From Cristatella mucedo (lineage: Eukaryota > Bryozoa > Phylactolaemata > Cristatellidae), in the NCBI GenBank assembly GCA_009760855.2, contig WPIO01000139.1, positions 684,001-748,000 on the forward strand: DNA of 64,000 bases, given 5' to 3'. Position numbers and translations under genes: made by a program. The stretch's first letter is position 1; the number at the start of each line of letters is the position of its first letter. This document shows positions 34,899 through 48,605 of this stretch, piece after piece. The notes under the pieces are model-generated. The model saw only the letters and a list, made by a program, of their open reading frames with translations. It made no database searches and was not told the DNA's origin.

Positions 34899-36644
34899 AT
34901 CACATTGAAGTATGCTGACCTTCAGCAGCGTAACGTAGCATAATTCGAGCTTGTTTAGACAAAGATACAGCATTCAAGTCGATTCGTGCATTTGTGACAC
35001 CCTATATAATCTTTTCCTTTCATAACTCGCTAGTTATTCGGACTTGTGCACTAAGGTGCATCAGGAATTATGATAAAAATATAACAATAATAACCATTAT
35101 AAAATGGTATATCCAGAGTACAACCCAAAGAGCAAGATAAGCAATAGCAGAAAAAATTATGGGCGACAAGCTAGCAGAGAAGAAAGTATCAATCAGTTCC
35201 ATTTGCAATAGTGCCGAGAAGCCTTAGTGAGCCTTAGTTCGCTTGCTGTGGCCACCGAGAATGGCCCGCTGAACTGGACTCTGACGCGAGAGAGTAGCAC
35301 AGTGCGAGCACCTTGCTATTGAGCTAAGATTGAGCAGAACGGCATCCTTCCCTGCTTTGCCTGTGCCCCATTTAGTAGAATATGCAACTTCTAAACGAGC
35401 TCCAAAACAACGTCTCATCTTCCAAGTTATCTGCATGTTTTGATCTGACGTTTTGGCGATTGAATAATCTCGTGTAAATCATCTATAGATTGTAACCCTA
35501 ATTATATTTTCAGCTAACTCTGACAATCACTTTTTGCCTGTAATCCTGAGTATATAATATTGAACTAAATACTGTAAAAATCTTCTGTAATGAAACCTAC
35601 TGACATATTGATAGACTGATGGAAGTACACTGGGTCATACATTGGTTGATAACCAATTGTATCCGGGAGCGTAACCAGAAGTGCTGTTGGGTTCTAGCCC
35701 TATTTAAACCTCACAGTTGCCCGCTTTGATTGGGTGTCTTTGACAAAGTCAAGGGTCAGTCTTCAGCCCCTTAGCTACTTCATGGCTATCAACTTTCTTA
35801 TAGCATTCTGAATTCGTTTGCCGATAGTCAGAGTTTTGCCTGACTGAGAATGAGTTACAATTGTCTGTGTCTACATTGACGCATCTGATATCTAAGAATA
35901 ACTGCACTCTGAGGTGGCTCGCCACCTGGTCTGAGATATGCTCACAGCGAACTTGCTGATGGAACACTTTTACTAGGCAGCCATTAGAAAAAGCTATGCA
36001 ATATACCTTTTGGCAGGGTTACGGTATACTGCAGCAAACTAGGTGACAACGCAGTACTAGTTATTAAATTTGACTGCACATATATTAAAAGAAATTCATT
36101 TTTGCTCCAAATGTACTCCGTATGAGCTCGTAGGCTATGCTAATGTTATTGTGAAGACATTAAAAAAATTGTTTAATCAGTGATCGATATTAATTGCGCT
36201 GGTTCATTTGCAATATCAATATACGTACATATTTATTTACAATTGGAAAAGGTGCACTTATAAGTATTAAGGGTAAGTAAGTATCACAATCCGCCACTCT
36301 TGCATAGGGTAAACCATGCCCTGCCATTCGTACATAAAAATATTAGTTCTTACATCTTCATATATGCAGCATCAGCTATGCATGGAAGCACAGAAATGCA
36401 CATGTATATCTGCACATGTCAGTGTATACGCATCTACCAACATGTTCACCGATACAAACGCTAGCACCGTGACCTTCAGCCGCTAATTTGCGTGAGGAAA
36501 TAGGGCACAAATCTGCGGAAAAACTAACCGAAAAAACGATAAGAGTAAAGTAAAAGCCACCTGTAAGCGCCACCAAGTTGCGACCAGTTTAAGGGCGCTC
36601 ATTTATAGCTTGTTCACAGGTTACAATGGTAGTAACAGCAATAC
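34899..36644. other. No gene recognised
   Basis: AT-rich, nothing identified. Confidence 0.35.
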
Positions 36645-36770
36645 ATTTTATATAGCACCCTCAGCTAACTCAATCTCGTTCTAGGCTCTTTAAATTTGCT
36701 GCACGTGAACCACGATCGATTGGTTAATTTTAGCATGCTCAATAAACAACAAGGTTGTGTGAAAGCTGCA
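36645..36770 (-). mobile_element. L2-like LINE (family A) 3' tail
   Basis: tatatagcaccctcag, ctcaatctcgttctagg, tttaaatttgctgcacg and gcatgctcaataaacaaca match the copy at 38975-39200. Confidence 0.7.
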
Positions 36771-37324
36771 GATTTTAACCTGAAGCTCGAGCTGATGAAT
36801 CAGGTCAAACAAGCGGCCATGAGGTTACGTTTTTGTAAACTACTAATGAAATGATATCAGAATTAGAAGAAACAACGTGGAAGAAGTGAGGGTAATGTCT
36901 ACAATAATTAAAATAGTTCAGAAAAATTCTTAGGCTAGCCCGGGCAAAAAAATATACTATAACTAAGCTCTCATACTACGAGTCAGACCGAGTACTCCCG
37001 AGTTTTTTTATTCCGCTGAAGAACTACGACCTACATAAATTGGCTTTATCGTCCGATGAGCAAAGTCTGCACGGCCGCTCGCAGAGTTAATTCACGGGTG
37101 CCAATGGGTACCGAGTTACGAATGAGTGCTTTAACGCATTGCTACGTTCCACGATAATAGCTCAGCTTGGCGAATACTAATGAAACAGACGCGAACCATA
37201 GTTATCGCAAAATATGCACGTGAACAGGATGTCTAGATTAATATTTAAGTTCGTAAATAAAACAAAATTAAGCGGCCATATGTGCCCATTCGGTAGCCAC
37301 AGACCTAGATGTTGCTAAATAAAT
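36771..37324. other. No gene recognised
   Basis: Nothing identified. Confidence 0.35.
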
Positions 37325-37510
37325 AGTAAGTGAGATGCATAGCTAAGTCAGAAGAGCAGTTGAGGTAGTGAGTGGCATGCAGTGGCTGCTCGGGACGGCT
37401 GGAAAGACTGAAAGCCACAGTCGGCAGCAGCACGGTAGATGTCACTGCGTACGGACTGTGAAAGGGAGGTCCACAGCCTAGGATCTGCAGAGTGAAAGCT
37501 TCTATTTCAT
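37325..37510 (-). mobile_element. LINE (family B) 3' UTR fragment
   Basis: gatgcatagctaagtcag, agagcagttgag, gccacagtcgg and cagcctaggatctgcagag match 5878-6025 in the same order. Confidence 0.6.
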
Positions 37511-38974
<1,464 letters not shown>

Positions 38975-39200
38975 TATAGCTTCCTCAGAGAACTCAATCT
39001 CTTTCTAGGCACTTTAAATTTGCTGCGAAGGAAGCACGATTGAATGGTTTGTGGCAGCATGCTCAATAAACAACAAGAATAACATAGTTAGTGGCAGCAT
39101 CATGCACAGTGTCAGCACGCATTAGCATATAAAGGACGAATCACATGGACCTACTAAATGCTGTGATAAATAGGTGCGTTTTAGTATAATAATCAACTGC
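38975..39200 (-). mobile_element. L2-like LINE (family A) 3' UTR and tail
   Basis: This is the best-preserved tail copy in the window: ctcagagaactcaatctctt, taggcactttaaatttgctg, agcatgctcaataaacaaca, gtcagcacgcattagcata and ggacgaatcacatgg. Confidence 0.75.
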
Positions 39201-41980
39201 ATATTCTCTATACGTACACGTATTAATATTTATAAACATATATGTATGTTGCATATATACACACACTCATATATATATATATATATACATGCGCGTATAT
39301 TGCTTTGAATAATCATATTTTCACCGGCTCATTCTGGTATGTTTCAGGGACAGAATAAGTAACTGGTACCAAAAACAAGCTCCAAAATAAGGACGAAATG
39401 AAAGGTTTGTTGCGGAGCCGACCCGCAAGGGACATGCCGCTTCGCTCCAGAGCCGCAGAGCGTACCTGCTCAAGTCAAATCGAGCTCGGTTGATGATGTT
39501 AAACTTTCCTACAACTCATCAAAGCTTAGAAGCCTCTTCGAGCTCATGATTCTTGCTTTTACAGAGCGCCGGAGATTCTCAAAAAATATTCACGCTAGTC
39601 GGCGACGGCGCAGTGTGCGATATTCTGGCATGGTTGGCACTCTTTACGCGCGCAGCACCTACGAATGAGCTTAAATACGTGCATACGTGTTTAATTAAAT
39701 GTGCAGCTCTGTGCTTCCATTTATTCCTGCGGTCCATCATCCAATCTCGGTAAAACTCTTTTGACTCGCAATGTTGCAGAATACGCACGCTTTCGCTTTT
39801 ATTGCTCGCATCGTGCCGTTTCACCGCGAGGTCTGTCAGCGGTTGTAGCTCGAGTTGCGATGGTATCGTTGAATGTATGCTATCGGCGGTGTTAGAGGGA
39901 CACAGCATTGTAGTTTGTTTGCAAAAGCTCAGGCACTAGCGCGCTCTCAGCATTATCAGTAGCTGACCTCCAGTAAAGCCGATACGCAGTCGAAGCCTCC
40001 CGCCCCGCCCCGCATCGCCCCGCCCCGCCCCAAGCAATGGCCGCCAGCTGGCGCCGCCCAGAGCAAGACTGCACTGCCCCGACCGCTCAGCGCCTGCCTG
40101 CGTGTCCGCTGGGCATCTGTCAGCACTACACAATTCAGATAGTCACCGTCGGGATTCCAAGGACGAATACGATTGGCTGCTTTCGAGCACGAGTTGAAAG
40201 TCCGCTGGCGATTGGCTGCGAGTCTCAAGAACCAACTAAAAACCTCTCGCTCAAATATTTAAGGCAGTCACGAATCATCTAGTAAAGTTAAAAATTAAAG
40301 TAAAGTTAAAGGTAAAAAATTGTAAAGTTAAAAAAGTTAACAAGTTTCAAAATAGCAAAGTTAAAAAATCTTCCCTTGTGTGCCTTAAAGCAAGCTCGAC
40401 TGTTTATGTGTACCCGTATAAGCCATTGTAAGTCTTCAGTTAACTATAGGAAATTACTGAGTCAAACCGTGATTCAATTTGCAATCAAGCACTACCACCA
40501 CGCAAGTTTCCTTTACGCCTCAACATCTACATACGCACAGGGAACATCTACATATATGAGCCAAGGGCTGTGCAGTTGTTTGAGAAAGCGCATGCTTGCA
40601 GGGAGCGTGAGAGCTGAGACTCGTGCATAACTGCACAGGCACAGGTTTAACTACTATACGCAAAATTACTATTAGCAAGCTTTAGAAGACTCCAATAAGT
40701 TTTGGATGTTAACTTAAATCAATTTTAAGCAGGTTTTTTTACACACGGCTTTATCCAATACACGTCATTAAGATGTAAAAATGTACACTTCAACACGTGT
40801 TTTTATTTTGTTCTATTCACGATCTATTTGCTCAGTTGAGTTACATCTGCTGCTACATTACCTCTCGGTGTCGTAAGCTGTATTTAGTGGTCAAGTCCTT
40901 GCGTAAACGAGTTTTGATATAATGAAAGGCAGACAAAGGTGGAGAGGAGTGAAATGTCGGACTGTGGAGCACCTGTGCTCATTAGAAAAAAAGGATTTTA
41001 TAAGTAACGGCATGAATATAGGTTTGTGAGAAGCTTGGACAGATGGGCGTTGTTTTTTAGGGCCCGCACCGTATTCTAAAGCATGACCTTCAAAGCGAAG
41101 TGTGCTGCAGTCCGCGAAATAAAGTGATGGTCGGCTGACTCAACAGCCACGTTGCTACAGCGACAAGAGAGACTCGATGACGAGAGTTGTCTCTCTTGCA
41201 GCGATAATGTCTGCTGCAGGATTCAATTTCTTCACCAGGGCGGTGAAGAGCCCGCACTTTACACCCAAGCTATAATCACGGCAACATTTATGCATCTTAC
41301 CGCGTCTATTCTCCACAGAGGAGCCCCCTTTTTTGTCCCTCTTAAAATAATTCAGTGATATCCCAGCTAGATTTAAAATGCGTGCTTTAAGAAGTCATGT
41401 AAGTGAAATCATTCTCCCTCTTCCTCTCGCATCTCGGATCTAGAGATACTCTTTTGGTACAGGCAACTGCAGTTGCTTGGTCTTGAAGCCTCACTGTGTT
41501 GCCTGGTGACAATGGCGTGGGCGGACTATGTTGACCTGCTGTGTCAAATCTGCTAAATCGCAAAGCCATTTACGCTCTCATGTGCACGCTTCGCACTGCG
41601 GCCGCACAATAGCTTTAACCAAGGATTTCTTAAGCCGGAGCGCTGTTTAAAATACCAGTGCTTGAAAGAAAAGTACCATTGGCGGTCGAGTCTCAATCTT
41701 ACACACTGCGGCGATCAAGTGTGTCACCTTCATGAAATAAATGAGTACAAAGACTGCTGATTGACATGGAACTGGCGAGTTTGCATTCGCTGGAAGAGAG
41801 GCAACTGCTAAGTAACGAAGTATCGCTGGTCTCCGGAGTCTCTTGAGGCGTCACGAGTCTCCAAAAACTAGCGATCAAAAAATAAACCCCAGCAACAGCA
41901 TCTGCCGCGTAACTCGGGAATTGTGGCAGAGACCTGCCCCTGCCGGAATGAAATGGCCGCCCTGGTGATTTTGCCGCCCC
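39201..41980. other. No gene recognised; short tandem repeats
   Basis: An AAAGTTAA-like tandem repeat lies at about 40278-40372. A GC-rich patch (ccccgcccc repeated) lies at about 39998-40032. Open frames up to 117 codons show no domain. Confidence 0.35.
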
Positions 41981-41984
41981 GGTG

Positions 41985-42118
41985 AACTGGCCGATGGGTA
42001 AGTTGCTTGCTTTTAACGACCTAGATCGGGGCTTGAGCCCTACGGCAGGCATAAGGAGCCTAAACAGAGATTAAGTTCACTAAAGGGCGCTTAAGGAATG
42101 AATTATATTTTTTATTTT
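41985..42118 (+). mobile_element. SINE-1 copy
   Basis: A tRNA-like head (ggcttgagccc as B box) is followed by agagattaagttcac and agggcgcttaaggaatga. Same structure as 24750-24888. Confidence 0.55.
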
Positions 42119-42187
42119 CTGTGTGTTTCTGTGGGTAACTTCAGCCGTGCTCTATCGGATGAGATGGGTAAAAATTCAATTCGTTTG

Positions 42188-42310
42188 TAGAGCGCTCCAA
42201 GAGAACTTAATATCTATTCAGGAGCTTCACATATGCCTTGGGGCTCGAGCCCTCGACCTCAGCCAGACCTTGGTCGAGGTGAGCACTAAACCACTGGACC
42301 AAACCAGCTA
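42188..42310 (-). mobile_element. SINE-1 copy, tail-to-tail with the previous one
   Basis: On the minus strand the head reads tggtttggtccagtgg (A box) then gagggctcgagcccc (B box). The tail follows: attaagttctcttggagc. This is the clearest SINE-1 head in the window. Confidence 0.65.
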
Positions 42311-43189
42311 GGCGCAGTGCTTTACGGCATTTCCCGCTCTGTGAGAGTGCAGCTCGAGTCGAAGCAAGCTAAATCCCTTAAACAGTCGTTTTCAATGCTG
42401 ACAAGCTATTGGCTGCCGCAGATTTCTTTCATTGACAGGTTCTTGCAACGCTGTTTTTCGCGGTTTTTCAGTACGGTGTACGTTTTGAAGGGCGCATGCA
42501 TTGTAGTAAGCCACTGTGCTGCTGACCCTTCAAACGCCGCACAATGATAGATGCAAGCCAAGGTAGAGTCGTACCGACTAGGCTAAGCTCTGCACAGTCA
42601 AGCAGGGCCCAGTGACATCAGCTCTAGCTGAGGGCGCTGCTGCAAATGAACCATGCCGATGCTGCTTTAGTAAGCGTGCGTACGCAGTACTTTCATTCGC
42701 GAAGCCGCAATCGAGAAACCGATTAGAACTGACAATCGTGCGGATGCAATGTAGTGTAATGTATCTCCGTCTCTAACTCGAAGATAGCAGCGGAATACCC
42801 GAAGAAATCAGGTAAAGGTCGACACCGCGCTAGGAGTCGCCCGAGGCGGGGAGGAATGTGCAGCACTCCAGGCAGGTGACGCCAACGAGTGAATTCTCGC
42901 TGAGACACCAACAGCGGTGGTCCGTTGCGTTCGTTACTTCTACGCGGTTATCGCTTGCGCCTACTTTGACCCAAATCAAAATGCAAGAGTTTTTCCCCAA
43001 CTGGCTGAGGGCGAGAAGGCGCATATCTGCTTTAATGAAATCAAGAGTTCGAGCGCTCGATTAAGTGGGCGCTCTTTTCGGGTCGCTGCAAAAAAGCATC
43101 ACTCGCTGCTAAGCAGCCTGCTTGCTCCACCTCTCTCCTCTCCTAACTCGCGATGTACGACCTTCAGTCGACATAATTACGGCTAGCTG
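42311..43189. other. No gene recognised
   Basis: Nothing identified. GC content rises toward the right end. Confidence 0.35.
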
Positions 43190-43405
43190 CGGTTCCGCTA
43201 GCGGAGGTTGCGTCGGACCGAGAGCGGTCAAGGGCGTATCTTACACCAAGGCGAGCGCAAAAGGTAGCGAGAGCGATGAACGCCCGACACTGCGGCCGCC
43301 GCGGCGGCGGCCACAGTCCGCTTTCTGATTATGCGGCCGCAGCAGCTGCGAGGCTGTGCAGGGAGCGGAGAGCGGCCGCAGAGGCCGCGGCGGCGGCGCC
43401 TCCTC

Positions 43406-43472
43406 CTGCTGCGCTGCGCCAAGCGCTGCGACGTCACCTGGAGCCGTCGCAGCGCTTGGCGCAGCGCAGCAG
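43406..43472. repeat. Perfect 28-bp inverted repeat, 11-nt loop
   Basis: The left arm 43406-43433 begins ctgctgcgctgcgcc. The right arm 43445-43472 is its exact reverse complement. The loop is tcacctggagc. It sits inside the CpG-rich block. Confidence 0.97.
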
Positions 43473-44899
43473 CACCGCCTCCTCGACTCCACGAGTGCCG
43501 CCGCCGCCTGCCCTCGGATGCCGCCGAGCGTGTTTCGCGGCGCCGGCAACAAGCACGCGACCGCGGCCGATTATGGCAGCTACTGCTTCGTCACCTCCAG
43601 CTAGTTTCGGCATTGTGCCAACGTCGCCGTGCATAATCCACAACGCTGGCGCGGCTGCAGCGCGCTCAACATAGCCCAGTTCATAGCTGGCGCCTGTCTG
43701 TCAATTGCACGCGTCTGGCCGCCCGCGGAGGGTGACGTTGAAGGATTGAGCTAGCTGCTTGTTAGTCAACTGAGCGGACGCTGCAAGGCTCACTGAGCGC
43801 GTTTAATAATGCATGGCCGGTCGCGCTTCGGCCATGAATTTTAAATGATAGCCTAGTAGCCAACCGCTCAGTGGAGTAGCCAGCGAGTTTGGAGCAATGG
43901 GTGGCAAGCAGGCACGACCACCGCGGTCAGGCCGCCGCGGCGCTCCGACAACCGCCGCCGCCGCCAGCGCGCGGCCCTAGCTCGACGCCGAGCGAGAGCA
44001 AGACAGGCTCGTCTTGGAGAAGGCGACGACTCGAAGGGGCGGGACGGAGGCGTGGGCTGACTGCGCCGCTGTCGGGTCACGTCGCTCTGAGCCGCCGCGC
44101 ACTGGAGCTCGTTCCGGAGGCGCGGCGCCAACGAACCGGCGTTTTTCCGTCCGAGCAGACGACGGATGCGGCTGCCGAGAGTCGCACGCGGCGCGGCGTC
44201 CTCTCGCCGATCCGACGTCGCTCCGCTTTGGAGGCTGAACATTGCGCGGCGGCGAATGTCGCGAGCCGACGACGACGACGACTCCCTAGTCGGCCGACGA
44301 AGACGCGGGCACGCCGACCGGCGGCCGGCTCGGCAATCGGGCTGCGCCGGGCGCCAGCCAGGTAGCGCCGGGGCGTACGGCTACGACGGCGGCGCGCGGT
44401 CAGCTGGTCACGGCACGAGCGCGGCAGCGAGAGTGCGGCGAAGGTCGCTCGCCCTCGGCCTCGGAGGAGGGGGGCATTGGGCGCAAATTCACACGAGCCT
44501 GGCGAGCTTTTCCGCGTACTTTTACGGAGAAACTGTCGCCCCAGGTGCCAGCGAGCTCTGGCTCCCCAGGGGTGAGCGGCGGCGCCGCAGCCGCCGCGGG
44601 CGGCTCACCGCTAGGCGGGCGGGCGTTAGGCTCACCTTGGCGGCGGCGTCCGCTCGCTCCCTCCGGTTCGCTCGCGCGGTTCACTTGTGCGGTCGCGGCG
44701 GAGCGCGAGCGGCGGAGGAGCGACGCCTCTTTAGGCCTGGGCGCCGTTACGCTAGTTGCGAGTCAGCTGCTTTAGCCGGTTAGAGCATTGTGCGGAGTAA
44801 TTGATTAGCTCTGCGCGCACCATCCAGCGAACAATCGAGACATTTGCATCGCCTCGCGCGGCGTTGCCGTCGCAGCCGACGCTCGCCGCCCCTTCGCAG

Positions 44900-44949
44900 G
44901 CGCGCGCGCGCTGCTCCGCAAGGGTGGGGCGTTGGAGCGCGCGCGCGCC
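44900..44949. repeat. Alternating CG arms, imperfect hairpin
   Basis: Two (CG)n runs, 44901-44911 and 44937-44948, each followed or preceded by a ctcc/ggag word, can pair around a 20-odd-nt loop. Confidence 0.7.
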
Positions 44950-45361
44950 CGTCGTCTCTCGAGGCTCGAGCGTCATTCGCTCGCGGTTGCAGCCGGAGCG
45001 ACCGGCCTAGCGCCGCGCCGTGCGTAGCGCCGTGCCGGCCTGCCTGCCTTTGGCCTGAAGCTGCTAGTGCTGCCGTTGCTGGCGCTGCGCCGCTGTCGCC
45101 GCGGCCGAAACTCGCCTGCTACGCTCCGCGGCCTTCGTCGTTTGTCTAATCGCTATTACGACGCTTCGCTGTACGGCTCCCGCGCGCCTTCGCGGGGCCC
45201 GTTGCGCCACCGCGTGCATCTACCCGATCGCCGCCGCCGGTCTCTCTCGTGGCGCCGCTGACGTCGCCCAGCGAAGACGGCGGCACAGGAAAAACCGGCG
45301 CTCGAGCTGACTGCGAGTAAACGCAAGTACAAGCAAGGATGGGCCGATTTAGAAGCCTCGT

Positions 45362-45425
45362 TCATATAGCGGCAGAACAGCCTTGGCGGCTATCGAAACG
45401 CTTGCAACGGTCATTGCAGGCTCGC
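45362..45425 (-). mobile_element. SINE-2 tail fragment
   Basis: The words tatagcggcaga, ggcggctatcg and cgcttgcaacggtca parallel 56570-56640. The tRNA-like head is absent. Confidence 0.4.
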
Positions 45426-45431
45426 CTGCTC

Positions 45432-45481
45432 CAACGGGGCTCGCATTACGCGACATAGATCGCGTAATGCGAGCCCCGTTG
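45432..45481. repeat. Perfect 22-bp inverted repeat, 6-nt loop
   Basis: The left arm 45432-45453 begins caacggggctcgcatt. The loop is cataga. The right arm 45460-45481 is the exact reverse complement. Confidence 0.97.
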
Positions 45482-46059
45482 CCCCGGGGCTAGGATGTGC
45501 TGGTCACATGAGGCGCCGCCGCTTTTGGAATGGCTTTGAAGTGGACAGACCGCTTATTATTAAGCGTAAATTTAAATAAAATGTAGGCTTTCAGTGTTGG
45601 CTCGGTGCTGTGCGCATGCCCGCCGCCGCTCGCGTAGCTGTCCTCCTTCCCCGGCGGAGGACGATTCGATCCGGCAAACTGGGAGAATCGCTCGTCCGCT
45701 CGACGGGTCGTTTGAGACCGAACCAATCCACAATAAACCAGACCAAAGATGTGCCGAAGCACCGCCTTGCACTCGATCGCTTGCGGACGCTCAGCGGAGT
45801 CCATGAAGGCATAAAATTCGGTGCTTAACATATCTCAAAAAAAGAGCGCTCACTGTTCTACACAAAATCTATGCGGACTCGTCTGAGCGCGTGCGTGCGA
45901 GCAGTCGCCCGATCCTAGTGCCTTCGGTGCCAGTTCCCACTGTGCTCACGCACTTGCCGTTTCCTGAAAACGTCACGCGGTCGTGCTTTTGAACCGGTAT
46001 GTTTCATAATTAACTCAGCAGCCCAAGCTGCTTGGTTAGTATTTACAGCACCTGTACAG
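45482..46059. other. No gene recognised
   Basis: A 113-codon minus frame at 45490-45831 has no motif I recognise. Confidence 0.3.
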
Positions 46060-46150
46060 GGTCTAGAAAGTGATTCAGTTATTTGAGGGCGCAAATATAT
46101 TATTTTACATATACTATATTTGCAAATATATTATTGTCATTATTATTAGC
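46060..46150 (+). mobile_element. Probable L2-like tail, decayed
   Basis: tttgagggcgcaaatatatt and a terminal attattatt resemble the family-A end. Confidence 0.4.
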
Positions 46151-46650
46151 TCAGCCGCTTCTGTATTTGATTTGGTTCTCTTTCTAAAGCTCTGCAATAG
46201 ACTTTCACGTAGACCGGCGTAGACCGGAAAGCGTATCCGTAGCATGCGAACGAACGACAAGTTTCCACACCCACATTTATGTGTGGCTTGACAATGGTAG
46301 GTATAACTTAAAATCGTGATACCGCCCCAGCGCATATGTGGTCAACCTTCGTCGGTCCTAGGAAGATGTCTGGTATGAGCCTCGTGCAAGCACTCGTAAG
46401 TCACATGCATCAACCCATGCAATTACGTTGGTTCGTCTGCCCGCTGGTAACACATCAGGCAAAATTACGGCAAAGTCTCGCGAGCAGGCGAGGCGAATTC
46501 AGCATCTGCCCAGTTCGCGGTGTGACCGTGTGAATGCCCGTTACAGCCACAGCGACAGAAATTGGCTGTGGTACCGGTCACGAGTAACAGTGATGCAAGA
46601 CGCACGTCATGCTGCACACGACTAAGCTAGCAAGCCCACGGCTCTGGAAC
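46151..46650. other. No gene recognised
   Basis: Nothing identified. Confidence 0.35.
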
Positions 46651-46653
46651 GAA

Positions 46654-46738
<85 letters not shown>
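46651..46738. repeat. (GA)n microsatellite
   Basis: About 88 bp of GA with two GC interruptions. Confidence 0.95.
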
Positions 46739-46740
<2 letters not shown>

Positions 46741-48094
46741 TTATCCGCCGCTAAACGCAGCACAGTGTCGTCGCATTGTAATGTAGCATGGTGTCGTAGC
46801 ATAGTGGCCTAGCATAGTATCTCCGTCTTGATGATGAAGGACGCTAGGGCTTTCTTGCACGTTGGTAACAAGAGACGAGAGTTACAGATGAAGAAAATAT
46901 CAAGATTCCGAAATTTGCTTTGCGAGCAGGCAGCAAAGCGAGATATTTTTAATTCATAAATCGAAGCTCAATTCCGCAGTTCTTTCTAGCGCATCGGCAC
47001 GGTCTGTGCTTACGCCGTGGAAAGGTGCGTGCCAGAAAAGTCAACCGGTTCAACGCAAAGCCGATTGTTTTGAAATTCCATGGGTAAATGCGCATTGGCT
47101 TAGGCGTGCGTTGGGTCGCTCTGCGAGAATCTCGTTGGAGCGGCGGCGGCGGCGGCGGCTCAAGTTCTTACAACGTTGACCGCGCCGTCAGTTCAACGAA
47201 GACACTCAGAGCGCGTCTTCCGTTTCCCAACGAGCCATGTCTTAAGCAAGTCAAGCGCTATTGTGGCCGCTCGAGTGATATAAACAGGTGCATGCACATG
47301 CATGCACGTATACCATTATGGGCTTACATACGCACTGCTATACAATGCTGTCGAGCTTCATTAATTATATCAGACTGGCCGAGCCTACGACTAGTCAGTC
47401 TCTCATAGCTTCTTTGGTGGCGTGCGACGCGGTGCACGCTTGGTCCACACTATTTCAGCTGCGATCTCTTTGATCTTTGAGCCCACGCTCCTTCTTTCGA
47501 CTGGCAAACTTTAATCGTCGCATTTTCTTCTGGGCTCTGCGCCATTTACCCACTAGAACCAAATTTATCGGCGGGAATTCCCAGAAGACACCCTAGAGGT
47601 GAGATCGCGTGCGTTCCCGGAGCTAAGCGTGCGCGTAATGTTATTGGCCAGCCTCTGGAACTGCCTGCCAACCGGGCGCAGAGCTAACGCGTCAGCCACT
47701 AAGGCCGATGGCTGGTGGTAGCAGTACTGCTTCCGTAGCGGACTTGTATCCATTTGTCGCCGCAAGTCTCAGCATCTCGGTATTGAATAGTGTCTGCAAG
47801 GTATTCGGTTCCGTGCTACCGGCATACATCATGCTTCCTAAAAGTAGACTTTTTTGCCGCAACTTGTTCTGAGGCAATGCAGGAGCCGTGTATTCTCTTT
47901 CCCTTCCCCGCACCCCTTCCTACGCCTACGGCTTTACCGATCGTCCTTCCCCACACGCTCCTTCCCCCACCAAAGACTAAAGCCGTTAAAGCAGAGGAGT
48001 GCTACAGCCTTAATCGCACCTTAGATTCGGCCATGAGCAAGGTGCAAAAAGTGACAGCTGAGAGAAATACTAGTAGTCATCATAATAATAGTCC
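46739..48094. other. No gene recognised; short (CGG)n
   Basis: A (CGG)7-like run lies at about 47139-47160. Open frames up to 106 codons show no domain. Confidence 0.35.
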
Positions 48095-48165
48095 TTTTCA
48101 TTATTAGGATAATAATAAAATTTATATAGCGCCCTCGGAGAACGTTATCTATTTCTAGAAACTGT
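48095..48165 (-). mobile_element. L2-like LINE (family A) tail
   Basis: aggataataataaaatttat, then atagcgccctcggagaacg and atctatttctag: the terminal tail in minus orientation. Confidence 0.65.
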
Positions 48166-48419
48166 ACACACACTTCTTATTGGGACGCCTGGTTTTGGAA
48201 GCACTCAAATTACGACAGCACTTGGTTGTTGCCCCATCACAGAGCAGCAGCGCACAACCTAGCAAAAACCGAGCATTTCCAAGCTGATTCCAAAGTGGAG
48301 GCCGTGAACTACTGCCACGCTCCTCGATGTCAAGGTTTCGCTTCACCCTCGCTAAAATCATGGCTGTATACTTGATATCTACCTGCCAGGTTGCAGCTGC
48401 AGGAAGTTGGAGTTCAGCT

Positions 48420-48605
48420 CAGCTTTATTAAATCATGAACAGCTGCAACAGCCAATTTAGCAGCCTCATTTTTAGCAGCAGAAGAGCATTTCCGGCTATC
48501 GCCACCGCTGGCAGTGAATAATAAAAGATCTTCCACTGCAGGAATCGAACCCACAGTATGGGTCGTGAAGAACGAGCACCTTATCCCTGGGCACGACCGG
48601 GGCTG
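48420..48605 (-). mobile_element. SINE-2 copy (tRNA-like head)
   Basis: On the minus strand the head reads gcccagggataaggtgctcg (A-box region) followed by gtgggttcgattcctgc (B box). Its body (ccggctatcgccaccgctgg on the plus strand) is shared with 55110-55280 and 56565-56700. Confidence 0.6.

Larger units (their letters stand above)
43190..45310. promoter_or_regulatory. CpG-rich island, possible promoter/5' exon region
   Basis: About 2.1 kb of very high GC and CpG density against an AT-rich background, with gcc/ggc runs and three GCGGCCGC octamers at 43292, 43333 and 43372. Overlapping alanine/arginine-rich open frames exist on both strands (up to 205 codons at 44166-44783 plus) but none has a recognisable domain, so I do not call them genes. 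The block could hold a start site for the leftward KChIP gene or for another gene. That is inference from composition only. Confidence 0.45.

Noticed and set aside
43276-44783. Several long overlapping Ala/Arg/Pro-rich frames on both strands
   Set aside because: High GC removes stop codons in all frames. No recognisable domain and no consistent start or splice structure, so they are not called as genes.
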